From Streptacidiphilus jiangxiensis (lineage in GTDB: Bacteria; Actinomycetota; Actinomycetes; Streptomycetales; Streptomycetaceae): a stretch of DNA of 64,000 bases. A program made the position numbers and the translations under genes. Under the pieces are notes generated by a model. It was not told the DNA's origin. It did not search any database and worked only from the letters and a program-made list of their open reading frames with translations. Of the stretch, positions 1-7,188 are shown piece by piece (within the stretch, counting starts at the first letter, position 1; every line of letters starts with the position of its first letter). The DNA lies in contig NZ_FOAZ01000001.1 of the NCBI RefSeq assembly GCF_900109465.1, positions 248,001 to 312,000 on the forward strand. The letters run 5' to 3'.

Positions 1-351
1 TTCGGCCGCCGTGTTCGCCGCCTGGGCACGGAGCGGTTGCAGCTGCGCGTGCTGAACGCGCGTCGGCCTGCGCTGGGCGGCCCGGAGCTCGCCTTCGACG
101 AGGCGTTCCGGGTCGCCACGGTGCTGCCGCAGGTCCTTCTCGCGCCGGTCTTCGTCACCCTCGCGGGGATGGTCTGCCTGCGGACGCTGCACCAGGGCGG
201 GAGTAGGGTGAGCCTGCTGTTCATGCTCTGGACGGCCGGTGCGGCGTGCGGTTCGCTCGTGCTCAACGCCCTGGTCGTGCCGCCCTCGGTGCGGCGGTAC
301 TACCGTAGGAGGCTGCCGTTGTCCCGAGTGTCGGAGACCGCACCGTGCTGA
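1..351 (+). CDS. C-terminal part of a small membrane protein (partial at window edge)
   Basis: The frame is open from base 1, so the gene starts upstream and only about 116 residues are visible. Two hydrophobic stretches (bases about 145-205 and 210-285) look like membrane helices, followed by a basic tail with Arg-Arg-Tyr-Tyr-Arg-Arg-Arg. The stop overlaps the GTG start of the next gene, so the two are probably translationally coupled. In streptomycetes YtrA-type GntR regulators are often co-transcribed with membrane or ABC genes, and this would fit that pattern. I do not recognise the family. Confidence 0.6.
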   Translation, partial: FGRRVRRLGTERLQLRVLNARRPALGGPELAFDEAFRVATVLPQVLLAPVFVTLAGMVCLRTLHQGGSRVSLLFMLWTAGAACGSLVLNALVVPPSVRRYYRRRLPLSRVSETAPC

Positions 352-713
352 TCGCCCTCGACCCCTCCTCCCACGTCCCGCCCTTCGAGCAGATCCGCGC
401 GCAGGTCGCCGCCGCGGCCGCCAGCGGCGAGGCTCCCGTCGGCACGAAGCTGCCGACCGTCCGCAAGCTGGCCGAGGACCTCGGCCTGGCGGTCAACACC
501 GTGGCCAAGGCCTACCGCGAGCTGGAGACCGCGGGCGTGGTCGAGACCCGCGGACGCGCCGGCACCGTTGTCGCCGCGTCCGGCGACCGCTCGCTCGCGG
601 AGATCGCGAGGGCCGCCGCGGCGTTCGCGCAGCGGGCGAAGGCCCTGGGCCTCCAGGAGGCCCAGGCCCGCACCCTGGTGGAGACGGCCCTCCACGAGGC
701 GTACGGCGCTTAG
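345..713 (+). CDS. GntR family transcriptional regulator, YtrA-like
   Basis: This 122-aa protein has an N-terminal GntR winged helix (about residues 10-75, containing KLPTVRKLAEDLGLAVNTVAKAY) and only a short helical C-terminus without an FCD, UTRA or aminotransferase domain. That is the architecture of the YtrA subfamily, whose members usually repress their own operon and a linked transporter or membrane protein. The GTG start overlaps the stop of the upstream membrane gene. No effector-binding domain is visible, so the signal cannot be inferred. Confidence 0.85.
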   Translation: MLIALDPSSHVPPFEQIRAQVAAAAASGEAPVGTKLPTVRKLAEDLGLAVNTVAKAYRELETAGVVETRGRAGTVVAASGDRSLAEIARAAAAFAQRAKALGLQEAQARTLVETALHEAYGA

Positions 714-780
714 GCGCCGGACGGGGCCGAGGGCCTGCCTGACAACCCTCAGGGCCTGTCGGCCGCCTGCGCCTGCGGGC

Positions 781-1269
781 TCACATCGCGTCCGTCAGGA
801 ACCGCAGGCGCTCGGCCCGCAGGCCGTTGATCAGCGTGGTGAGCGCCTGGTCCATCGAGTGGCCGAGGAACCACTCGCCCGCGTGGTCGAGGCTGTAGAC
901 ACGACCCACCGCGTCGATCGCGAGCAGCGCCGCGCCGTCACGCTCCTCACCGAGCGGGGCGACCGGGAGCTCCAGGGAGCGGCCCAGGTCGGCCAGCGTG
1001 CGCGGTTGGTGAAGCCCTCTCAGCGGGTCGATGGCGAACGGGGTCCGGGCGACCTCGATACCGGGGCCGTCCAGGTCGACCGCTATCTCGCCGAACTCCG
1101 CCCACGCCTCCAGCGCGGCCGGGAACACCGTGTGCCGGTGGCCCTCCGGCGAGACGTAGCCGGAGAGCCGCGCGGCCCACGCCTCCGCCATTGGCAGGCG
1201 CTTACGGTCCGGGAACCAGCCCGCCTTGGCGAGGGCGGACGCGACGTCCGCCGGGAACCGTGCCTCCAT
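781..1269 (-). CDS. SUKH-3 immunity-like protein
   Basis: The 162-aa protein resembles SUKH-3 immunity proteins of polymorphic toxin systems: an N-terminal segment ending in LAKAGWFPDRK, a central EAWAEFGEI...VDLDGPGIE region, and a C-terminal stretch with VYSLDHAGEWFLGHSMDQALTTLI in two shorter pieces. The ATG at 1269 is chosen over an upstream in-frame start because GGGGAGG lies about 9 bases before it. It sits 20 bp downstream of the YwqJ-like deaminase on the same strand, the canonical toxin-then-immunity order. Known family role: binding and neutralising a cognate toxin domain in the cytoplasm. Pairing with this particular deaminase is inference. Confidence 0.75.
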   Translation of the reverse strand: MEARFPADVASALAKAGWFPDRKRLPMAEAWAARLSGYVSPEGHRHTVFPAALEAWAEFGEIAVDLDGPGIEVARTPFAIDPLRGLHQPRTLADLGRSLELPVAPLGEERDGAALLAIDAVGRVYSLDHAGEWFLGHSMDQALTTLINGLRAERLRFLTDAM

Positions 1270-1289
1270 GGTGGTGCGACCTCCCCTCG

Positions 1290-1757
1290 TCACTTCGTCC
1301 TCGGGTGCAGCGAGATGGTCTTGACGCCGAAGTGCGCGAGCAGCGGCTCGCAGCTGCGGCACGGCGGCTGGTGGGTGCCGTGGGCCGGATCGCCCTCCTC
1401 GCGGATCCGGACCGTCGTCATCTTCGCGCCGCGCAGTGCCTTGCGTGCGTCGCCCTCCCCGAACGACTTCCGCGCGGCCCGGCCGGAGCGCCCCGACTCC
1501 GTCTGGTCGAGGAACTGCGACAGCAGCACCGCCTCCGGGCAGCGCCCGGTGTACCGCTCCCGGTGCTCCACCGGGAGCCCCGCCAGGAACTCGCCGACGA
1601 GCGGGTGCAGCAGCGGCGGCTCGGACTTCTCGCTGACGTGTGTATAGGTATCACCCCGCACCGACAGCGCCGCGGCCACGATCGGCATCAGGCTGTCCCG
1701 GCGGTGGCGCAGCAGTGGAGCGGGCGCATGTCTGCGCTGGTGATGTGTGGTCTCCAT
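1290..1757 (-). CDS. YwqJ-like deaminase domain protein
   Basis: The 155-aa protein carries the zinc-dependent deaminase signature: Cys73-Pro74-Glu75 (metal ligand and proton-shuttle Glu) in the context YTGRCPEAVLLSQFL, and Cys133-x-x-Cys136 in PPCRSCEPLL. This matches the YwqJ-like branch of the deaminase superfamily, best known as C-terminal toxin domains. Here the domain is nearly the whole protein, with no signal peptide, WXG100, Rhs or PT leader, so it is probably cytoplasmic. ATG 1757 is preceded by GGAAAGGAA. It diverges from the WHH/SUKH gene across about 195 bp and is followed by SUKH-3. Substrate (nucleotide, RNA or DNA base) is unknown. Confidence 0.75.
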   Translation of the reverse strand: METTHHQRRHAPAPLLRHRRDSLMPIVAAALSVRGDTYTHVSEKSEPPLLHPLVGEFLAGLPVEHRERYTGRCPEAVLLSQFLDQTESGRSGRAARKSFGEGDARKALRGAKMTTVRIREEGDPAHGTHQPPCRSCEPLLAHFGVKTISLHPRTK

Positions 1758-1908
1758 GAACAGTGGTTCCTTTCCCCCGTCAACCCCCGTCAACGTGCTG
1801 TGGATCAGACTGCCAAATACCCCCAGAGACACTGAAGTCGGGGGTGTGTTCGATAGCGGACCGATGGGGCGTCGTGACGGGGGAGATCCCTGGTGGCCGG
1901 GAAGCCCC

Positions 1909-1914
1909 TAGGCT
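1909..1914 (+). promoter_or_regulatory. candidate -10 box TAGGCT for the WHH/SUKH gene
   Basis: TAGGCT lies 37 bases upstream of the ATG at 1952, in the divergent spacer between the deaminase and WHH/SUKH genes. The same hexamer recurs before several other starts in this window. No clear -35 was identified. Confidence 0.4.
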
Positions 1915-1951
1915 GGGCTCCGGCAGTCAGTTCCAGCAGGGGGCAAACTCC

Positions 1952-3001
1952 ATGACGACAGGTCGGCCCAACGGGGCCTACGCCGGGCAGGTCGTGCAAT
2001 TTCCCGATCCGCTGCGGGCGCAGCAATACCCCTCCGGGGTAAGGATCGACGCAGAGGGCAGGCCCGACTTCTCTCCGTACGCCCGGGCCGCCGCGGAGAT
2101 CGCGGACCCACCCGAGGGCTTCGGCGTCGACGAGCTGCGGCTCACCGACTACGTCTCCGCCAACGCCGCGCTGCGCGCCGAGGGCCACGAGCTGTGGGCG
2201 GACGTCGAGAGCCCCGTCGGTACACCGGCCGGTTGGACGTGGCACCACTCGGTGACCCCGGCCACCCCCGGCAGCCGTCGGCTCGAACTGATCCCGGTCG
2301 AGGTCAAGGCGCTGCTACGGCACCACGCCGGCCTGGCCGGCTCCCGCGCGGACCACGCCAAGCGCGGCACCCGCCCGCTGCAGGAGCGCCGGCCCGTCCA
2401 CTTCGCGCTCCCGGGCGCCGGCGACGGCGCGGCGGACGCGAGTCAGGCCGGGGAGGGCGCGACGAGCGGCGAGGCGGCGGAGCATCCGAGCCCGCTGGAG
2501 ATCGAGCAGCGCCTCCAGACGGTCGAGGAGGCGCTCGGCTACACCCTCCCGGGCCCCTACCGGATCTTCCTCAAGGCGGCGGGCGGCCGGGCCCCCAAGG
2601 GCCTCGGGCTCGACACCGAGCTCGGCATCCTCGTGGACCAGCCGTTCTTCGGGCTGCCCGCGCAGCGTTCCCTCGGCGACCTTGCCTACATCAACAAGTG
2701 CCTACGCGACCACGTGACCAAGGACTACCTCGGCATCGGCTTCGCCCAGGGCGGCCTGCTGGTGATCAAGGTCCGCGGCGAGCGGATCGGCACGGTCTGG
2801 TTCCTGCCCTACGACGACGCGCGCGACGACGCCGACCCGTCCCTGACGCCCCAGCAGCGCTGCGAGCGCCTGCTGCTGCCGTGCGGCGACGACTTCGACG
2901 CGTTCCTGCTGCGGCTGGCGGGCAGCCCGCCGGAGCTCCAGACGGTGGCGGAACTGATGGTGGACGGCGGGTTCGCGCGTGCCGTCCCGGTGAAGGGTTG
3001 A
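1952..3001 (+). CDS. WHH-type HNH/EndoVII nuclease domain fused to SMI1/KNR4 (SUKH-1) domain
   Basis: The 349-aa protein joins two polymorphic-toxin modules. Residues about 55-130 carry LTDYVSANA, then GWTWHHS (His98-His99), RRLELIPVEVKALL and His124-His125, the layout of WHH/LHH-type HNH/Endonuclease VII nucleases. A low-complexity linker (150-180) leads to a SUKH/SMI1-KNR4 fold (about 183-325; EEALGYTLPGPYRIFLKAAGG, then LGIGFAQGGLL). ATG 1952 has AGGGGG upstream. Having the nuclease-like and immunity-like modules in one polypeptide, with no export signal, is unusual: the SUKH part could restrain the nuclease or be a regulatory scaffold. It is 13 bp from the next gene, probably an operon. 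Confidence 0.75.
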   Translation: MTTGRPNGAYAGQVVQFPDPLRAQQYPSGVRIDAEGRPDFSPYARAAAEIADPPEGFGVDELRLTDYVSANAALRAEGHELWADVESPVGTPAGWTWHHSVTPATPGSRRLELIPVEVKALLRHHAGLAGSRADHAKRGTRPLQERRPVHFALPGAGDGAADASQAGEGATSGEAAEHPSPLEIEQRLQTVEEALGYTLPGPYRIFLKAAGGRAPKGLGLDTELGILVDQPFFGLPAQRSLGDLAYINKCLRDHVTKDYLGIGFAQGGLLVIKVRGERIGTVWFLPYDDARDDADPSLTPQQRCERLLLPCGDDFDAFLLRLAGSPPELQTVAELMVDGGFARAVPVKG

Positions 3002-3014
3002 GGGGGTCGTCGCC

Positions 3015-5819
3015 GTGGTGACGTACGCGGAGGCGCAGCAGCGCGCCGAGGAGTGGATCAACGACGGCGTGCCCGCGTGGCTGCGCCGTGAGGTGCGGGT
3101 GCGCGAGTTCGACCTGGGCTTCGTCGCCTGGGCGGTGGACCGCACCGACGGCCCGTCCTCGGACGGGGGCGCGGCGCGGATGGTGATCGCCCGCGACACC
3201 GGCGCGGTCACGCTCTGGCCGGCCCTGCCGATCAACGACGTGGTCCGGCGGTACGAGGAGGTCTACGGTCGCCCCGCCGGGGCGACGCCGCAGGCGCCGA
3301 CGTCGGCGGCGGCCGAGCGCGACCTGGTCGAGGCGACCTCCTTCCTGCTCAGCCCCCCGCAGTGGCTGGAGGAGGCCGCGGCGAAGGCCCGTGCGGAGGA
3401 GGCGGCGAGCCTCCAGGTCGCCCCACCGGTCCGTCCCGGCCCGCCGGGCGATGTTCCGACGATGCTGGCGCCGCCTCCGGCGGCACCGGTTCCGGCACCG
3501 GTTCCGGCGCAGGTTCCGGCGCAGGCGGGTGCGGGCAACGGTGCCGTCGCGGGCGAGAGCGCGGCGGCGGGCAGTGGAGCGGACGTGTCCGTGGGCGCGT
3601 CCGTGGGCGGCAACGCGGTGGCTGCGCCGCCTGCGCCTGCGCCTGCGCCTGCGCCTGCGGCCCCGCCGGCGCCGCCCGACGCGCCGCAGTCGGATCCGTC
3701 GCCGTGGGCCGGCGGCCCCGGTCCGCAGGAGTTCGGGGCCTCCCGGATCCCCGGCGCCCCGAACGATCCCTTCGCCGAGCAGGCGCCGCCAGCCGCGGCC
3801 GCAGGCGCCGCGGCCGCGTCGGGGTACGGCTACCCGCAGGGCCCGGTCGCTCCGCCGGCAGGCGCGGGCGGCTACGGCTACCCGCAGTCCGGCCAGGGGC
3901 CCGGGGCGCCGGTGGCGGGCACGCCCGACGGTGCCGGCTCCGGTTCCGGCGGCTACGGGTTCCCGCAGCAGGGCGCGGCCGCGGGCTCCTACGGTTTCCC
4001 TCCGGCGGCAGGCGCGGCGGCCCCCATCGGGATGCCGAACGGACCCGTGGGTGGTCCGGGTGTGCCGCCGCCTCCGCCAGGGATGCCGGTGGGTGGTCCG
4101 GGTGTTCCGCCTCCGCCGCCGGGGATGCCGCTCGGTGGTCCGGGTGTGCCGCCGCCTCCGCCTGGTGCGGTGGGCGGGTCGCAGGCCGAGGGGTTGGACT
4201 ACGCGCCGACGATGTTCGCCAGTCCTGGTGCGCTGCCGAAGGCGCCTGCCGCGCCCCAGGGCGGTCCGGGTCTGCCGCCGCCTCCGCCGCCGGGTCCGCT
4301 CGGCGGTCCGGCGGTGCCGCCCCCGCCGCCAGGTGCCTCGCTCGGTGGTCCGGGTGTGCCTCCGCCTCCGCCGGGGATGCCGCTCGGTGGTCCGGGTGTG
4401 CCTCCGCCTCCGCCGGGTGCGCCGCTCGGTGGTCCGGGTGTGCCTCCGCCTCCGCCGGGTGCGCCGCTCGGTGGTCCGGGTGTTCCGCCTCCGCCGCCGG
4501 GGATGCCGGTGGGTGGCCCCGGTCTGCCGCCGCCTCCGCCTGGTGCGGTGGGCGGTCCGCAGGCGGAGGGGTTGGACTACGCGCCGACGATGTTCGCCAG
4601 TCCTGGTGCGCTGCCGAAGGCGCCTGCCGCGCCCCAGGGTGGGCCGGGTCTGCCGCCGCCTCCGCCGCCGGGTCCGCTCGGTGGCTCCGCGCTGCCGCCT
4701 CCACCGCCCGGGATGCCCGTCGGTGGGCCCGGCATGCCCCCGCCCCCGCCCGGGGCCTCGCTGGGCGGGCCGTCCGGGCCCGTCCCGGCGCAGGGGCCGG
4801 CCCCTGTCAGCGCGCCCGCGCCCGGCACGGGTGTGCCCACCGTCGGGCCGGGCTACATGGCGGTGCTGCGCTACCGCGGCCCGGACGGCTCCGAGCAGCA
4901 GGTCATCCAGCGTTCGGCGCTGGGCCTGCCGCACCCGGAGTGGCAGATCCTGCAGGAGGTGCGCCGTCTGAACGTGCCGCCGGAGCAGGTGCTGGAGCTG
5001 CACACCGAGCTGGAGTGCTGCGACCTGCCCGCCGGGTACTGCGCGCGCATGGTCAAGGAGGCCTGGCCGAACGTGCGGATCACGCACACCGCTCCCTACG
5101 GCCGGGAGGCGGGCGCGCGTCGGCGCGGCGTCGACCACCTGTTGGAGCACCTGCGCGAGCTGCACACCCACGCCGCCGGTCCGGCGCCGATCCCGTCGTC
5201 GCGGGCGCCGCTCGCGTCGGCGCAGCCGGCACCGGTGCCGCAGCCGCAGGCACTGGCCCAGGAGCTGCAGGCGGCGTTCGGCGACCAGAACCTGTTCCGC
5301 TTCGATCCGCAGGCGGTCTCGCGTGCGGGCGTGCCGCAGGAGGTCCAGTCGACGTTGACGTGGGCGGGGCTGCCGCGGGAGTTCGGCCCGTTCTTCTGGG
5401 CGCAGGCCCAGCCGGGGCAGCCGATCCCGACGCTGGCGGAGCTCGCGGCGGAGCGTGGCCTGACCGCGGGACCGGACGCGGGCACGTACCTCGTCGTCGG
5501 CAACGACTACGGACGGCAGCTCTGCGTCCAGTACGGCACGAACGCGATCGTCGCGGTCGACCTCGGCACGGCGGGCCAGCCGGCCGGGCCGGAGGGGACG
5601 CAGCCGCGGTTCGTGAACACCGGGCTGCCGCAGTTCGTCCGCTGCCTCGCGGTGCTGGGGAGGCTGTGGCGGTTCCGCTTCGGGCTGACCCAGGAGCAGG
5701 CCGGCCGGTGGACGACCGACTTCCAGAACGAGGTCAACGCGATCGACCCGGCGGCCCTGGCCTCGCCGGAGAACTGGTGGGCCGTGGTGCTGGAGCAGTT
5801 CTGGGACGGCCTGCTGTAG
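3015..5819 (+). CDS. Imm35 - Pro-rich repeat - deaminase - SUKH-4 mosaic protein
   Basis: The 934-aa protein has, in order: an Imm35/YrhB-like N-terminus (1-90, MVTYAEAQQRAEEWIND...GAVTLWPALPIND); Pro/Ala/Gly-rich sequence with Gly-Tyr motifs (130-335); 14-residue repeats of GGPGVPPPPPG-x-P-L type (about 339-590); a nucleic-acid/nucleotide deaminase-like region with His640-Pro-Glu642 and the pair Cys669...Cys676 in ELECCDLPAGYC; and a SUKH-4 domain (about 765-934, ending WWAVVLEQFWDGLL). GTG 3015 follows AGGGGG. No signal peptide or TM segment is seen. Two immunity-type modules flanking a toxin-type catalytic module suggests an autoinhibited enzyme or assembly hub; this is inference. A strong terminator follows. 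Confidence 0.8.
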   Translation: MVTYAEAQQRAEEWINDGVPAWLRREVRVREFDLGFVAWAVDRTDGPSSDGGAARMVIARDTGAVTLWPALPINDVVRRYEEVYGRPAGATPQAPTSAAAERDLVEATSFLLSPPQWLEEAAAKARAEEAASLQVAPPVRPGPPGDVPTMLAPPPAAPVPAPVPAQVPAQAGAGNGAVAGESAAAGSGADVSVGASVGGNAVAAPPAPAPAPAPAAPPAPPDAPQSDPSPWAGGPGPQEFGASRIPGAPNDPFAEQAPPAAAAGAAAASGYGYPQGPVAPPAGAGGYGYPQSGQGPGAPVAGTPDGAGSGSGGYGFPQQGAAAGSYGFPPAAGAAAPIGMPNGPVGGPGVPPPPPGMPVGGPGVPPPPPGMPLGGPGVPPPPPGAVGGSQAEGLDYAPTMFASPGALPKAPAAPQGGPGLPPPPPPGPLGGPAVPPPPPGASLGGPGVPPPPPGMPLGGPGVPPPPPGAPLGGPGVPPPPPGAPLGGPGVPPPPPGMPVGGPGLPPPPPGAVGGPQAEGLDYAPTMFASPGALPKAPAAPQGGPGLPPPPPPGPLGGSALPPPPPGMPVGGPGMPPPPPGASLGGPSGPVPAQGPAPVSAPAPGTGVPTVGPGYMAVLRYRGPDGSEQQVIQRSALGLPHPEWQILQEVRRLNVPPEQVLELHTELECCDLPAGYCARMVKEAWPNVRITHTAPYGREAGARRRGVDHLLEHLRELHTHAAGPAPIPSSRAPLASAQPAPVPQPQALAQELQAAFGDQNLFRFDPQAVSRAGVPQEVQSTLTWAGLPREFGPFFWAQAQPGQPIPTLAELAAERGLTAGPDAGTYLVVGNDYGRQLCVQYGTNAIVAVDLGTAGQPAGPEGTQPRFVNTGLPQFVRCLAVLGRLWRFRFGLTQEQAGRWTTDFQNEVNAIDPAALASPENWWAVVLEQFWDGLL
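4024..4780 (+). repeat. 42-bp coding tandem repeats with an internal 378-bp duplication
   Basis: Units of about 42 bp (14 aa, GGPGVPPPPPG plus 3 variable residues) repeat many times inside the mosaic protein gene. A longer block encoding AEGLDYAPTMFASPGALPK occurs twice, from about 4181 and 4559, an offset of 378 bp or exactly nine 42-bp units. The repeats are in frame and are a likely site of length variation by recombination or slippage. Confidence 0.9.
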
Positions 5820-5838
5820 CGGGTCGGATCTGAGCGGA

Positions 5839-5873
5839 GAAGAGGGGACCGGCCGTCGGCCGGTCCCCTCTTC
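5839..5873. terminator. Rho-independent-like terminator
   Basis: A perfect 16-bp inverted repeat (GAAGAGGGGACCGGCC and its complement) with a 3-nt loop lies 20 bases after the stop of the mosaic gene. Confidence 0.85.
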
Positions 5874-5973
5874 ATGTGTCGGTACCGTCCTAAGAAGCAC
5901 TAATCTGCTCAAAATAGGACGAGCACGTCGAGTACCGATCATGTCCGGCAAGGCGGAGGAGCGGCAGCAGAAG

Positions 5974-7029
5974 ATGAGCGATCCGACCACTCCCGGCACA
6001 GCGGACTTCTCCCTGACCCGCAAGGGATACGACGTCGACCAGGTCGAGCAGGCCATGACCCGGCTCACCGCCGAACGCGACGAGGCCTGGCAGCGCCTGG
6101 CCGCCCTCGGCGACGAGATGCGCGGGCTCGAACGCGTGCTGATGGACCTCCAGGAGACGCGGGCGGCGGCGGAGGCCGCCGTCCCGGACTTCCACGTGCT
6201 GAGCGCGCGCGCCGCCGGGCTGCTGGTCACGGCCCAGGAGGAGGCCGAGGCCGTGCGTACCGAGGCCGCGGCGGTCTCCAACCGCATCGACAGCGAGGCC
6301 CGTACCGAGGCCCGCCGCCTGCGCACCACGGCAGGCCAGTACGCCGACCAGCTACGCGCCGCAGCGGAGGAGTCGCACCGCCGTGAACTCGACCGCGCCC
6401 GCAACCAGGCCGAGGCGCAGCGCGGCGTGGCCGACCGCGAGAGCCGCACGCTCCGCGAGGAGGCGACTGTGTACGCGGAGGACCTGCGCGGTCGGGCGGA
6501 ACAGGCTTCACGCGAGGCGCAGGCATGGCTGACCGGTCAGCAGCGGACCGCGGAGCAGGAGTTCACAGCGCACGACGCCAAAGTGGTGGCCTGGGAGGCG
6601 GAGGTGATCGCGATCGGCGAGCGGAAGCTCTCCGAGAGCGAGCGGCATCGCAAGGCCATGCAGGCCAAGGCCGAGGGGATCGAAGCCGACGCCGCGACCC
6701 AGGCGGAGCGCCGTGTCGAGGCGGCGCAGCGCGAGGCCGCGCGGATCGCGGAGCAGTCCGCCCGCGAGCAGCGGACGTTCGCGGAGCGGCGCGAGCACAT
6801 CCAGTCCCAGTTGGATCACATCCGCGAGACGCTCGCCGCGCTGACCGGCTCCGTCGCCGCGGCGCCGGAGCCGACGGCGGAGGGCCGGGCAGAGGGTCAG
6901 GCAGCGGACCCGGGAGAGGACGAGGTCGAGGACGAGGTCGAGGACGAGGTCGAGGTCGACAGCGAGGCGAAGACGTCGGAGCTCCCGACTCTTCCCCAGG
7001 CTGTGGACAACAATCCGGACGCCCGCTAG
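5974..7029 (+). CDS. DivIVA-domain, FilP-like coiled-coil protein
   Basis: The protein (351 aa from ATG 5974) opens with a DivIVA-type segment, DFSLTRKGYDVDQVEQAM, in which Arg-Lys-Gly-Tyr-Asp is typical, followed by about 270 residues of Glu/Arg/Ala heptad-rich coiled coil and an acidic tail of repeated EDEVEDEV. This is the streptomycete Scy/FilP/DivIVA-related class often annotated as cellulose-binding protein; known members act in polar growth and cytoskeletal scaffolding. An upstream in-frame ATG at 5941 is possible but lacks an RBS, while GGAGGA at 5955-5960 favours 5974. The family is clear; orthology to FilP or Scy is not claimed. Confidence 0.75.
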   Translation: MSDPTTPGTADFSLTRKGYDVDQVEQAMTRLTAERDEAWQRLAALGDEMRGLERVLMDLQETRAAAEAAVPDFHVLSARAAGLLVTAQEEAEAVRTEAAAVSNRIDSEARTEARRLRTTAGQYADQLRAAAEESHRRELDRARNQAEAQRGVADRESRTLREEATVYAEDLRGRAEQASREAQAWLTGQQRTAEQEFTAHDAKVVAWEAEVIAIGERKLSESERHRKAMQAKAEGIEADAATQAERRVEAAQREAARIAEQSAREQRTFAERREHIQSQLDHIRETLAALTGSVAAAPEPTAEGRAEGQAADPGEDEVEDEVEDEVEVDSEAKTSELPTLPQAVDNNPDAR

Positions 7030-7120
7030 TTGCCCCATCCAGGGGGTGTGCGGAACTGAGCGACGAGCCCGCGGCATGCGGGCGGTGCAGTGCAACTGAG
7101 CGCTCGGCCGCGGCGCGGCG

Positions 7121-7126
7121 TACGCT
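7121..7126 (+). promoter_or_regulatory. candidate -10 box TACGCT upstream of mfd
   Basis: TACGCT lies 62 bases before the mfd start in the 159-bp spacer after the coiled-coil gene and matches the TANNNT consensus. No convincing -35 was assigned. Confidence 0.35.
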
Positions 7127-7188
7127 GGAGACCCCCGGGTTGCCTCGCAGTCCGGGTGTTTCGCGTTGTCTCTGGCTGAGAGAAGTAG

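Noticed and set aside
4024..4780. Regular repeats that might suggest a CRISPR array
   Set aside because: Repeats are contiguous, 42 bp, in frame and encode Gly-Pro-rich peptide; there are no unique spacers.
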